Assembly (NCBI GenBank): GCA_008360975.2
Contig: CM039181.1
Location: forward strand, 1,038,380 to 1,102,379
From: Lichenostomus cassidix
Taxonomy: Eukaryota; Chordata; Aves; Passeriformes; Meliphagidae
Reading direction: 5' to 3'
DNA length: 64,000 bases
A model generated the notes under the pieces. The model was not told the origin of the DNA. It did no database searches and saw only the letters and a program-made list of their open reading frames with translations. Positions within the stretch are counted from its first letter, which is position 1, and every line of letters begins with the position of its first letter. A program made the position numbers and the translations under genes. Positions 13,174 through 25,651 of the stretch are shown here, piece by piece.

Positions 13174-13320
13174 CTGAGCTCTGCCCGAAGCTCCGGGCGA
13201 GTGGAAGGAGATGAGCAGCTCAGGCTGGGCAGGAGGCAGCAGCAGAGCTCAGCAGAGCAGCAGCAGCAGAGCTCAGCAGAGCTCAGCAGCAGAGCTCAGC
13301 AGCCTCTCTCTCACACACAC
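13174..13320 (-). other. CALD1: Probable untranslated first exon of caldesmon (5' end approximate)
   Basis: On the minus strand this segment ends in a strong splice donor, CAG|GTAAGG, with the last exon base at 13174. It has no long open frame starting at ATG and is rich in CTG and GAGCTCTG units. It lies downstream of BPGM on the same strand, where CALD1 sits in other vertebrates, and smooth-muscle-type CALD1 transcripts begin with a non-coding exon. The CArG box about 300 bases upstream fits that promoter. No caldesmon protein sequence was found, so coding exons would lie beyond position 1. The exon start is unknown. Confidence 0.5.
13236..13303. repeat. CAG/GAGCTCAGCAG-rich repeat in the presumed CALD1 exon
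   Basis: The plus strand shows interleaved CAGCAG and AGAGCTCAGCAG units, that is CTG-rich on the transcribed strand of the presumed exon. A short CT/CA dinucleotide tract (13303-13320) follows. Length polymorphism is likely. Confidence 0.88.
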
Positions 13321-13800
13321 AGCTAGGCAATAACAGAGCAGCTCTGCCTTGGCCCCTCCCTGCAGCCCATGCTAAGCGAACCCATATCCCTGATGTTTAC
13401 AATTGGCAGCCAGAATGCATTGTCCTCAATTTATTCTGCTGGCAGCCAATGGCCAGGCTGGCCAAGGTGGGCTCAGCCTGCCTGCAGAGATGCCTGTCAT
13501 TCCCCAGGCATGCTCAGGAAGCCACTCATCACAAAACCCAGACCGAAAAAGCTCCGAAAATCCGTGCGAGCTGCCAAAACTGTCTTGCTACATGCCCTTT
13601 TTTGGTTATCCTTAGCAGGGCCTCTGAAAGTAAATCCTCTGTCAGCAGCGATCATAAGAAATGTTAATCTTGGAGAAGGAGGCTGTCTTGTTGAACACAG
13701 ACAGAGCTTAGAGAAAGGAAACGTGCTGGATGGAAAGGGATGCACTAAACATATTTGCTTTTTGCACCGTTTTAAAAAATAAAATAAATAATTTCGCTGC
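13321..13800 (-). promoter_or_regulatory. CALD1: Presumed CALD1 upstream promoter region
   Basis: Besides the CArG box, the region holds an MCAT-type CATTCC on the plus strand at about 13499 and a GGGAGGGGCC GC-rich element (minus strand, about 13350-13360) near the likely start. No convincing TATA box is seen. Its limits are arbitrary. Confidence 0.4.
13587..13610 (-). promoter_or_regulatory. CALD1: CArG box (SRF site) abutting a GATA-type site
   Basis: The plus strand at 13596-13605 reads CCTTTTTTGG, a perfect CC(A/T)6GG element. On the minus strand AAGGATAA (a GATA-factor type site) runs straight into it as AAGGATAACCAAAAAAGG. It lies about 290-420 bases upstream of the presumed exon 1. 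From memory, the chicken gizzard-type caldesmon promoter needs a CArG-like element roughly 300 bases upstream of its start, which agrees. The identity of the element is certain; its role here is inferred. Confidence 0.6.
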
Positions 13801-15437
13801 AGCTAAACTTCCTTGTGGTTTTTTTTTTAACGAGGACCACATGTAAAAGGCAACAGAAATAGTCTGCTGTGCAAGCTTGGTTCTGCAGAAAGAGAGAGAC
13901 AGCAGTGGGAAAGGCACATGAAAGATGAGTTGGCAGCTCCACAGGCTGATTCCATTTCAAACAGCACAATAGGAGTTACAGAGAGAATGGCCATGTTCTG
14001 AAAAATAACTTTTAAAGAGATTCAGAGCTTTGATGGTGATCCTTGGCAAGCTGGGCTAGTTGGATACACAGGTTTGGTTTATAGTGCTACAGCTGTTCAT
14101 TCAGACATTAAAACTGGTTTATTTCCTAGGAGAACAGCCCTACATCTACCTAATATTACCAATACTTTCATTATCTTCGAATATTTCCAATAAACTTAAA
14201 TTAATTTTTATCTTTGTTTTGCTTCTCTAATCATACTCTGATGATAAGTTTGCAAACTAAGCACATATTTTTAAAAAAATAACAGATAAAGACTGACCAT
14301 GGAAACATACAAAGCACATAAACTAATTAAGAGTGAAAATAAAGATGAAAATTATTGCCTGGAAAGCAGCAGAGCACAGAGATCCTGACATGAGGATATC
14401 CCAGCCACAAGAAGGGCTGCAGGAGAACAGCTGACTGTTCCAAGGGAAGAAAATTCCAGAGCAGGAGATGTTCTGCAGATTCACATTTGACAATAACATA
14501 CACAAAACCAGTTAGGGGGAAACTATGTGCAAGATGACTTTGCAGCTCAATGGGCTAAACTATTTTAATACCTTTCAGGGTGTTTTTTCCTGGCCCCACA
14601 GATTTAGTCACATGTGAGATGCAGGAAAGATCCACAGACAGTAAATTAATCTTCATAGCATAAAAAAAAATTCAAAGAGAGACAAATCTATGCAGATTCA
14701 CAGCAAGAAATCGTAATTATTCTAGTGCCACTTTAAATTTCACTGCTTTATTATATGAAGCAAAAAGTGGTGTTTGTTTTTGGAAAGCATTTTTTTCCCT
14801 TCATTTTAACAGCCCTTTGGAAAGTTCTTCTAATGCCAGACAGCTCCCATGATGTGGCCATGATGGTTTTAAATATTAAAAGTAATACCTACAGCATGTA
14901 TGTAACTTTGTTTTGCAGGATTTACTAGACAAGAGAGAATGAAATTCTTGTTCTCAGTCCTTCCATTAACGGCAGAAAGTATTAGCCTATGGATCCATGA
15001 CCCAATAAAAAGCAGTAGTGACATTAATTAGGAAGGAATTACAAATCTCTGCTGGATCTTAGCATCCCCTGGATTTTTAGGATGTAAAACACTGAAGAAT
15101 CCAGGCTAAGAAAAAAGCAGGATTGAGGGATGTGGACTCTCAGAACAGAAAAATTAATGTTTTCATTTTTCTGTTTCCAGAGCTGGGAGCCCTACCTGGA
15201 AAAGGTTGGGGTATTTATGGAGTGATAACATTATGCTTTGCCAGATGAAGTAATTTTAATTACTGAGCTTCCCAAAATTATTTCTCTTCTCTTTACTGGG
15301 CATGGTGTATCTGATCAGCAGCACTGAGAGTCCCAGCACTGTCACTGTCACTTCAGCTGTCATTTCAGGGTCACATTCTGAGCCACCCCACTCCTGCACA
15401 CCCCCAGCACAGCAAGGTGCAGAGATCCACATTGTCC

Positions 15438-15519
15438 AAAATGATAGTATTGGAGTATTGAGGAGATGATTGGAGTATTGAGGATATTGGAGTATTGAGG
15501 ATGTATTGGAGTATTTAGC
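15438..15519. repeat. Tandem repeat around TTGGAGTATTGAGGAT, 4 copies
   Basis: The motif GGAGTATTGAGGA recurs with spacers of variable length, and the last copy ends GGAGTATTTAG. Confidence 0.85.
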
Positions 15520-16863
15520 CCCTGAAATACAAAGTACAACTGCATCCCCCTGCCCTGCCAGCCCTCCCAGAGCAAAGTGCTGAGGGGAACACCAGGAGCA
15601 GAGGTGAGGGGAATTCTGTGAGATCACACAGGATATCCAGGCTAAGCAGAGCTTGCAGGAAGCCTCACTGCACACACCAGGGTAGGTGACATCTGTGTCA
15701 CCTGCCTGGATGGAAGGAAGGAGAACTCAACCTCCCCTGTCCCCCAAGGGACACAATCACCCCAGGAGCTGGTGGGATGAGGAGATCCCCAGAGCAAAGC
15801 ACCAGGAGCAGCTTCAGCAGCTCACACTTGGGCTCTCCTGCAGGTTTTGCATTTCCCTGCCCTGAGGAGCAGCAGCAGGCAATGTCCATCCCCCAGGCTG
15901 CCTCTCAGCTCCCCTCACTGCAGAGCAGAGCAGAGCACAGAGCAGTGTGGGTTCTCTCCCACCTCTCACAGCACAGAGGAGCACAGGGTGGGTTCCCCAG
16001 CCCAGCAGCCCATTCCTCAGTGCTGCCATGGCTGTGCCATTCCCACAGCTCACCTCACCCAGAGCCCAGCCAGCTGTTCCAGCTGTGACAGCAAGGTGGG
16101 ATTTGTGGAGCCACCCAGCTGGGGACTGACAGGGCAGCAGGGAGCAGCCCACCCACCCAGCAGGAGCAGCTTGGATCATCCTGCAGTTCCCTCCTGGGCA
16201 CACAAGCTGCTGCTCTGCTCGGCAGGCACAGGGAACTTTTTAGGAAAATTTTACACGTGCTGCTCCAGGCAAGATCTTTTGGCCCAAAGCAGCACAATCC
16301 ATAAGACTTCAAAGCCACCAGCAGGCTTTGAGAGGGTGGAAAAACCACCACAAAACAGAGCAGGGAAATGCAAACATCTCTTCAAACGCAGGGCTATGTG
16401 CAGTGCAGTGTCAGTCAGCTGAAAACCACACAACCTCGTGCTGCTCACACACAGCAGTGTGGGGACTGAGAAAGGTGCAGTTCCTGACACAAATTCCAGC
16501 CTCAGGCTCCCTGGGACTCATTCCTATCTATATAATATAATACAGTATTTCTATCTAATAATATCTATTATTTCTAATAGCCCTGCAGTGAGCTATTCCA
16601 ATTGTGGATTTATTTCCAGCACATCCAGAGGAACATCCCAGGGCTCTGAGCCTCTCACTCCAAGTACCCCAAACCCCCTGGATGGCAGGGACTGAGCTCT
16701 GTTTCTACCTGAAAAGCATCACCATCCTTCAGAGTGCTAACAAAAATCCCTGAAAAAAACAATGTATTGTGCTTGAGGTGCAGGAATCAAACAGCATTCC
16801 CTGCATTAGTCCATGAAAACCAAACAGGGACTGCAAGGCAGAAAATGACATCAGTTTTCAGCC

Positions 16864-16919
16864 TAAAGAAAGGCTGAAATTGGGAAAGAAAGGCTGAAAT
16901 TGGGAAAGAAAGGCTACAG
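16864..16919. repeat. Tandem repeat, 20-base unit, about 2.7 copies
   Basis: The unit AAAGGCTGAAATTGGGAAAG is repeated; the third copy diverges after AAAGGCT. Confidence 0.9.
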
Positions 16920-16949
16920 GGAAGAGAGACTCACCATGAGAGCAGAATT

Positions 16950-17140
16950 TAGTCAAGTGTTTCCATGAGCAGCACTTCCTCACCTTGGATTGAAGTAATT
17001 CAGAAGTTGGCATATAATTCTGCCTCTTTGCCATTCATTTTGGTGTGATGTATTTCTCCATTTTGCTAGGTGAGGTATTTTATTTCTCTTGGTTTAGACA
17101 ACTAAATAGATGCAAAGCATGTTTTTATACTAAAAAAGAT
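16950..17140. repeat. Dispersed direct duplication, copy 1 (partner near 18.4 kb)
   Basis: Contains TTCTGCCTCT, CCATTTTGCTAGGTGA and TTTAGACAACTAAATAGATG followed by CAAAGCA, all of which recur in the same order at 18350-18540. Confidence 0.88.
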
Positions 17141-18349
17141 CGAAACTAAAAAGCCATCCAAAAACCTCCTGGGAAAAGCTATGTTACCCACAACAAGAAA
17201 TGATGGGCACAGTGAATTCACCTCACTAAAAGCAAAGCAAACACCTCAGTGGCCCAAAATTCCAAAGCAGACAGAATTACCTACACTTCCCCACGACAAA
17301 GCCAAGCCTAGCTATTGGTACACAGTGCCCCCCAAAGAACAGAGACTTCACAGCACCTTCACTCACGAGGAGAAAAGTCAAAAAAAGAGCTTTTCTGCAT
17401 TGCTTCCGAAAGTGGGACTTTTGCACAGGCAGAAGAGTTTGAGGAGCATTGCCACTTCTCACCCAGAGCACCAACTGTGAGCATCACTTCCCAAACATCT
17501 CCATTTCCCACTGCCAGCCTTGACAAATCTCATGCCATGCAAGTAGCACTGCTCACAAACTTGCACACTTTGCTTTATTTTGAGAAAATCCAGTGTGTTT
17601 GCCCCAAACAATTGCACTGCACATCCTCCCCCCTTGTCAGTTTGGCTTTATTTTGGGTATTGTTTTCCAGGCAGCAGAGTTGGTGCCATCAGCTACTTTT
17701 GCAAGAGGCTTGCAGAGTGCAGAGCTGCTGGTCCAGCACTTTGGAGGGTGAGGAATATTTATTCCTCGGCCTTGATTCTCCTCTGGCTCAGCCCAGGCTG
17801 CACCAAATATCAGCTAATCAAATCAGTATTCTCTGTCACCTCCCATTGTCCCAGCAATGTGACAATGAGGTCTCTCTGTGCTCTGCTGCTGATGAGCTAT
17901 TCAGCCTCAGCAGTTTGGCTCAGGCAGAGCAGAGGCTGGGACAAGGTGGTTAATTGGATTCCAATTAAAAACACAATTCCCATGGAAATGCCACACTGGC
18001 CATGTTTGCAAACAGTACTTGTGATCTCCATTTAGGTCTCCTGTGCCACTCAGAGGAGTTTTCTCTGAAGATGCAGCATTGAGTGCAAAAATGGATTTAT
18101 TAGAACATCTTTTCTTGGCTCCTCTCCCATGGAAAGAGAGGCATGGAGAGGTTTTGCCAACTATTCAGTGCTGCATTTGCTCCTCTCCAAACCCAGACAC
18201 ACCATTAGAGACTGAAAAGACATCTTTGAGGACATCTGGTTGAGGATTCATTAGATTTTCATGTAAAGAAAAAACTTATTCTTCCATGGAACCCTAGATC
18301 ACCACATGCTACCCTTTATTAAGGTAGCACCATCACCTCACTCAGGATT

Positions 18350-18540
18350 GAGTCAAATGTCAAATTTGAGTCAATGAGCACTTGCTCACCTTGAATTAAT
18401 ATAATTAAGAAGCTTGCAAATAATTCTGCCTCTGCCATCCATTTTGGTGTGGTGCATCTATCCATTTTGCTGGGTGAAGAATTTTATTTCTCTCAGTTTA
18501 GACAACTAAATAGATGCAAAGCACATTTATATACTAATAT
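18350..18540. repeat. Dispersed direct duplication, copy 2
   Basis: Same orientation as 16950-17140, about 1.4 kb apart and clearly diverged, so older than the tandem repeats in this window. It may be two copies of an unrecognised interspersed repeat rather than a local duplication. Confidence 0.88.
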
Positions 18541-20589
18541 TCTAATAAATATACCAAATTCCCTTCTAGCACTCAGTCTCACAAGTCATCAGGAGCAATT
18601 CCCAGAGCCTCAAGTTCAGATGCTGATGATATAAAATAGTCACCATGGCTTGTGGTTAACATCTTTACAATTTTCAGCCACAGAGACAATAAATATAAAA
18701 TAATCAATGAATTTTTCTTAAAGCACAAATATGGACAGAATTCTGCCTGCCTTGACAAAAGGCTTTTCACCACTGCTGAATGCTTTTGGGTAAAGGCAGG
18801 AGATGTCCTTGGCAGCATCCACCAGACATGATATTGTGACCATCAGGATAAACTAATAGTTATTGTTTGGATTTGTTAGAAAAAAGTATCATGAGCTTGA
18901 CTTTTTCTAGAATTTAGCACACTAGGACACCACAAGCAAAGAAGGAAAAACGTCAGAGTTGTTAGGTTTTCTCAGCATCCTTGGCTTTTCAAAAGGCTTT
19001 AGATTGATAATGGTCAGAAACACACTTCTGCATTTCATTGCCAACTTTTAGTACTCAAAACAAGTCCTAAATATTCCATATTTGATTGAAATAAAATGAC
19101 ACTCAGCTGTTTTAATTTGGCTTCTGAGCAGTTAAATACAATTGAATGTTTCCTCAAAACCACTAAGGGTTTCATACACAGATGTTTGTAAATCAAATAT
19201 CAGAGAAAGTCTGAAGTCCCTGCATGGTCTGACTGGCAACATTTCCCATTTCTGATTAGATCCTGGATAAATTCACCCTCCTCCAGGGAGATCCCAGAAA
19301 TGAATTCTCCATTAATATCCAACAACTGCTCTCAGAATTCCTTCAACAACATTTAACAAAAAAAGAGAAAAAATAACTCCTGTGAAACACATTCCACTGA
19401 TATTCAGGAAATCTATAAATAAAGACTCAAAACGAAGAAATTTTCGCTCCTGGAATTCTATTATTCATTCACTGTTCACTATTATGACCTCTTGGCAGCC
19501 ATTAGGGATGTGTGAAGAAGCACAGAGAAACATCCAGAAAAACATTTGACACAATGACCAATTTCTCCATTGCTTTTCCACCTTATCTTCCAGATTAGTT
19601 GTGATTGATTACAAAATTCCTCCACCCCAAGCTCTGCCTAATGAACTTCAGCTTCACATGCTCACAAGGATTAGTAAAAGGCATTTTGATTCATTTTCTC
19701 CGAGGAGAAGAATATTTTCTGTAAACTCTGTCCAAATTTAATCAGGAATAAAAACACATTGGTGGTTACATTCTGCAGAAGGATGGGAAATTGGACCACT
19801 TATTGTTTCAGGCCACCCAAGACTGGGGAGGATTTGGCAGCTTTCAGAAAGTGTCACATGAGAGGCTGGTCTGACAAATAAAATAAAATAAAACAAAACC
19901 AAACCAGCCCAGATGGCTGTGCTTGCAAGGCAATGCCATCACAGAGCCCTTTGCTCACACAAAAACATCTTCCTTTTCAAAAGGTCAGATTTTTTTTTAA
20001 TTCTACTTTTAGCAAAAATCATCCTTTCTTTATAACTTTATATTCATTCTATGGAAATTCTCAAAACCCAAACCACCCCAACCTCACAAGGTTTCTCTCC
20101 AGATTTTGCCTGTTTTTCTCTGAGATATAAATATCTGCTGAAGGAATGCACAAATACAAAAACATAAATAGTTTGCTGCCCTGGTCTAACTATTTGGATA
20201 ATTCAGTCTTTAAGCCACCTCACAATTTTCCTGCATTATTATTTTTCCTATCCTGTTGTATTGAAGTTTAAATGTCTAGTGTAACAACATTTTTTTTTCT
20301 TTAAACAATGACTGTTTTCTTGCTCCACAGACACCTATCCTGAGCACTGGAAACACATTGTGAGCTGTTTATCTTGCTCACATCCTCTGTGTAAAACTTT
20401 TATTACTTTTTTTCAGCTTTTTATGATGTATTTGGCCATTCTGGTGCTCCAGTGTGGTTGGCTCACCTTAGGCAGAGTAAATCAAGTGGGACAGTAGTGA
20501 GTGATGAAGGATTTTAAAACTCTGAGGAGCTGCCTGAACTCTCCCTGTTGTTTTAGACACTTTAAGACAAATTCCCTCTGAAAATAACA

Positions 20590-20740
20590 ATATATATAGT
20601 TATATAATTCTGAATAACAACTAGTATATTAATAACTATAATAACTATTATTAATATAATTCTGATTATATTATTAATTATATTAATATAATATAATTCT
20701 ATTATATAAAAATATAATTCTGAATATGTAGAATATTCCA
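20590..20740. repeat. AT-rich low-complexity tract
   Basis: Almost pure A/T over about 150 bases, with recurrent ATATAATTCTGA units and short palindromes such as TTAATATAATATAA. It could form cruciforms or a melting-prone site. Confidence 0.85.
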
Positions 20741-23167
20741 AAGAAAATGGAAAGCTAGATTTCTATCTTCCCCTACCCCTGGGCATGGAGGCTTCTGAGA
20801 ATATTTTCAGATATAATTCCCTCCTTATAAAACTCTCACACAAATATAATCACTGCTCAGAACACTAATTCTAATTCTCTACCCACAATATCTCCTTTTG
20901 TATTAAGCAATATCTCTCTGTACTCCTCAACTCCTAAAATTCAAAGATTTTGGCCAAATTGGGCCATTGTTTTTCACTCCTCTCCTTCCCACTTCTTAGG
21001 GGATTTTGCACATCCAAAGTTATTTTATTTTCTACAAATTTATTTCTATTTCTACAAATAATCTCCTGCTTGCTGTTGAACCCTTCCTGTGTCTCTAAAT
21101 TCTTCCATTCACTCTTGCTAACCCAACTCTCCCAGATGTTTGGGAGGTTTTTGCATTCTGGCAAGAAGAATTACTACAAAAGAGGCAATCAAATCTTTCC
21201 CCCTTTCTTTCTCATCTCAAACCAGTTGTTGGGATCCTAATCTCTTTGGCTTCTATTTTTATTTCCCAATTATAGGTGAATTTCACCATGGAAATAATTG
21301 CTTAAAAGGTTTAAGTCCTTTGCCCCTCTCGAAATAATGAGCCTTCTTTATTTCCTAATTAGAAGAGTCATGGAACCTTTATGAGTCTTCAAACTAAGTC
21401 TAAAAATTCCCAGAAGGAGCTGGGCTGGAAAATAAAATGGCCACTGTGGCACTTTGTAGAGAAATTATGTCATTTTTCTGTGGTGGGGAGGGGAAAGAAA
21501 GAAGTGAAGCAGCTGAGAGTTTGTTCAATTCTCCAGCGAATAAAACTCCTTTTTCACAACCTGAGTATAAATGATTCCACCAGCATTACATTTGAAAGAT
21601 CCTACTTGAAAACATATATATTTATAATTTTTAAAAAAGCATGCACAGCCCAAAACTAGCTTGTAAATCCTACTTTTAGTTGGAAATTGAATGCAAAACC
21701 AGCCTGGGTGGCAGAAGCTGCTCCCAGAGCTCAGGTGGGAAGGAAGGCAGGAGCAGAACAAACCTGCCATGGCTCTGCATTGCTGGCAGCCCTGAGCTGC
21801 AGCTCCTCAGCTGCTCCTCCTGCATCACATTTTCCATCACAGACACCCCTGGGCTGCACTTTGGAACTTCATTCAGGGGGAAGTGTTTGGATAGAAGTTT
21901 CCACTTGTGTCACATTACCTGATGACAGTTTTGGGGGGTGGGCTGTTGGTAAAGGGGTTTTTGGGGGTTTTTTTCTGGGTGTTTACAGAAGTTTAAATAA
22001 AATGTTGGCCAGCATGAGAAGTGTTCTTATAGCTGAGAATTTCCAGGCTTCAGAGCACAGAAACTTCAGATTTGATAGAGAGGCACAAGTTAAAAAGCCA
22101 TTTTCATCCTGAACCACAATTCTCACCAAGCCAGACAGGATGGTTCTTGCTGATTTGGGGTCCTTGTGAGGTTGGAATGACCTCTGACATTTTTCAAGAG
22201 AAAAGGGAGAGAATATCTGCTAGTTTGCTCTTTAATCCACTGATGGATACTTTTAATTTCATAACACAACTCTCACCAAAAAAATGTGGCAAAATACTGC
22301 CCACAGATAGACTTTACTCTGCATCTATTCATTTTTGGGGATTGTTTAACATTAGTTAGACATGGTTTTGTTTTAGTCAGAAATTGCTTCCCCCGTGGCA
22401 AAAATAACCAACATGAAGTATTTTTGTGATTGTTTTTCCTCATGAGCATTGGGTAGACTTTTCTGCAATCTTCCTCTCTAGGACTTGGTGCATTCATAGC
22501 TCAGAATTGCTGTACATGTGGTTTTGCTTGAGCAAGGACAGTGATCCTGGAGAGTAAATATTCTCACTTGAAATTTTAATTTCTTTTTGTTGTGTGGAAA
22601 TTCAACAAATTTCCACAGCCAAGACCTCTGGAACTTTTGGTAAGCCTTAACCTGGATACTTGTCTCTATATTTCTATTTTTTTTCATTTCATACATTCCC
22701 ACACTTCCCTTTAGCAAAGACAAAAAAGTAAAAATTCCAAAATATATCATAAGTTCATAGAAGAAGGGAATCTATTCCTCCCAGATTCATTTAGGAGGAA
22801 TTCATTCTGAAGGAACCAGAGAACATCAAAGCCCTTAAAGCTTTTAGAAACTTTTAACTCATCTTTTGAAATACGAAACATCTGATGCAGCCAGTTGTGC
22901 CAAATGTTTACATTTTGGTGCATAGCTGAACTGCTGCTCAGAAGTTCAAATGCTCTTTTTTTCCCCTAATTTCTCACTATCATTCCCACTGCTCTGCCCA
23001 AACCAGCAACACCAGAGCCAGCAGAACTTCCATCCCACGAGGAGCCAAAATCCCCCAGAGCTCAGCACTTCCAGCATCCCAGCAGGGATTGCTCCTGAAT
23101 TTTCATCTTTATTATATGCAAGGCTTCATGCAGAGCAGTACCAACCTTTAAAAAAGAGGTCTTGCTC

Positions 23168-23480
23168 TTACAGGAGAAAGTAAATTTAATTTTTTTTTTA
23201 ATTTCACTTGAATAGTTCATTTCTAACAACTGTGGCTTTGAAGAGTCACCTCCACCTCTTCCTCCTCAGCCTTACAGGAGAAAATAAATTTAATTTTTTT
23301 TTTTTTATTTCACTGGAATATTCATTTCTAACAACTGTGGCTTTGAAGAGTCACCTCCACCTCTTCCTCCTCAACCTTACAGGAGAAAATAAATTTAATT
23401 TTTTTTTTTTATTTCACTGGAATATTCATTTCTAACAACTGTGGCTTTGAAGACTCCTCTCCCCCTCTTCCTCCTCAGCC
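23168..23480. repeat. Tandem triplication, 104-105-base unit
   Basis: Copies begin at 23168, 23272 and 23377, each with TTACAGGAGAAA, a T-run, TTCTAACAACTGTGGCTTTG and a pyrimidine-rich CCACCTCTTCCTCCTC end. Copies 2 and 3 are almost identical; copy 1 differs more, and copy 3 ends with CTCCTCTCCCCC. Confidence 0.95.
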
Positions 23481-25631
23481 TTTCTGCCCTACCAGGAATC
23501 TCTCCAGCATCAAATTGCTTCAGTTCCTCTGAATTTCCATTTGTTCTTTACTTAGAACTCTCTTTCTAGCCTCAGGCTCCTTTGCAGGTCTCAGCACTGT
23601 CAAGACTGGCAAAAAACATCATAAAACATCCACCAGAAGACATATTTATTGTACACCTGAATTAGAGAGTCAAAGCTTTCCCCTTGCCTTTGGTTTGCAG
23701 GGAAACCACACGAGGTGTGCTAATAATGCAGATTAAAGACCTGACAGTTACAGATTTTTTTTCTAAATTATCTCTGTGTTCTCCTTTTGGATCGCATTGC
23801 AAAGAGAATTTTGGCCCAGAATGATAGCAGAGATGATATTAAAGCTTATTTACCATGTTTCAGGTATGCAAAGGTCTATCTAATTTAAATCTTTAGAGGT
23901 TTTTTTCCTCCAGTCAGTGGCTTCATAGTGATATCCCAAAAATCAGGGGAAATAAATTGATTTTAAGGATTCAAGTCAGCAGCAGGATTAAAATTTCAAG
24001 CTGTTTAATATTCTTTTTAGGATAACCAAAAAATTCCAGTCAAAAATTGATATAAAATCATATAAATTGATATAAAATGCCAAATTGATATTAAAAGCAT
24101 TATGCCAGATTTTTTTCTTCAAAACTTAGCCTCAGAAATGCTAGAAGCTCTCGAGATCTCTAGGACAAATATTTCAAAATGTCACTTTTTTGAGTTTTTC
24201 AGCAGATTTGGGCTTCTCATGGTGCCTTTCCAGGTGGGAAAAATCCTGAATTATCCCCTGGGATCTGAGGGACTGCAGGGACAGAGAGCAGTCCCAAATT
24301 CTAACTGAGAACTTTACTTTCCACAATGTTTTTATTTCAGTTAGAAAAGTCATGGTTAAGATGATTTTTTTTTTTCTTTTCCTCCAAATTAAGCTTTCAA
24401 TAGAATTTTCTTGTTAACGAGTGAAATTCTTTTCATTGTCTTCAGAATTTGGGGGATTGAGGCAGAAGGAGGCCACTGAAGGGATTCGTATTTCCTGCAC
24501 TCCCTGTGCCCTTTAGCAGAAAAAGCAAACATCTAGATAAACAAACACTGCTGCAAGTCAGGAAAACCATGAATAGCAGAATTTTTTCTATTTAATTTCA
24601 CATCTAATGCACAATGCATTTAAAGAAACAGAGTGCACTCATTGCTTCAACTTCTGCTAAAAAAGCTGCCAAAAACTCCTTGCTGAACAGCAGCATTCCT
24701 TAGAAGAAAACCCTATAATTTTAGTTAGATGAACAATTTCAGCCTGAGATGAATTTCACTGCTTTTCTCCTCACTTGCAAAACTCAGAGAAAAACCCATT
24801 TTTCCTTTTCCATGAAAGGCATGAGTGCCCTGAGAGCAAAGAGATGACTCTGCAGTGGTGAACACCCCAGCAGTGCCTATAAATAACCCCACGGACATCA
24901 ATAAAGCCAGAAATACATTTTGCTGGGATGGTTACTGGGGAGGAATGAATAAATCACATGCTGCTCCTCCTGCCCTCTGCTCTGAGTGACCTCATGCAGG
25001 TTGCATTTGGAATTCCCTCCTGCAGGTCACCTGCAAGGGAAGAGGGATTTTGCTTGACTTCAGCACTCAGGGTTTGTGGGGTTTGGCCATGAGATGGTTT
25101 TTTCCAGCACAATTCAAGAGCCACCCTGGGCTGGGAGGTCAGAGTGCACCAAGAGCCCAAAGGGGAATTCTGGACCTTCTGCAAACCACAGCTGAAGAGA
25201 ACTCACAGCAAACACATCTTCATACCTTCTTCACTAAGAATTGCAAACCAGAGGCCAAAATTCGAGTGAAAAATCCAATCAAAGCCCAAACAAATAACTG
25301 GAAATCACCCACAACAATTCTGTAAATGCCCATTGTTGCATTCTGACAAGCAGGATTTGCTCCCCAAATAGTATTGAAATAAGTATTGGAAAAACACATT
25401 TATCTATCACAGCCCACTAGAACTTTTTTCCATTGAAAAACTGAAATTTTGATGTCCTTTTTCACGCCCAGCATTGCCTTCCTGCAGGATTAAAGCTCAT
25501 TGCATTTAAAGTTAAATTGACTGGCACCATTTAAATCTCAGTAAAACCACTCTCAGCTTGAAGAGTGGGGATTTCCCACAATAGCACTGCATCCAGAATA
25601 ACTTCAACCCAAAAAAACCCCAACAAATTTT

Positions 25632-25651
25632 AAAAAAAAAAAAAAAAAAAA
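25632..25651. repeat. Poly(A) run of about 20
   Basis: Uninterrupted A homopolymer. No retrocopy precedes it on the plus strand that I can recognise. Confidence 0.9.

Noticed and set aside
25632..25651. Poly(A) run considered as the tail of a processed pseudogene
   Set aside because: The sequence preceding it shows no recognisable gene-derived segment or target-site duplication.
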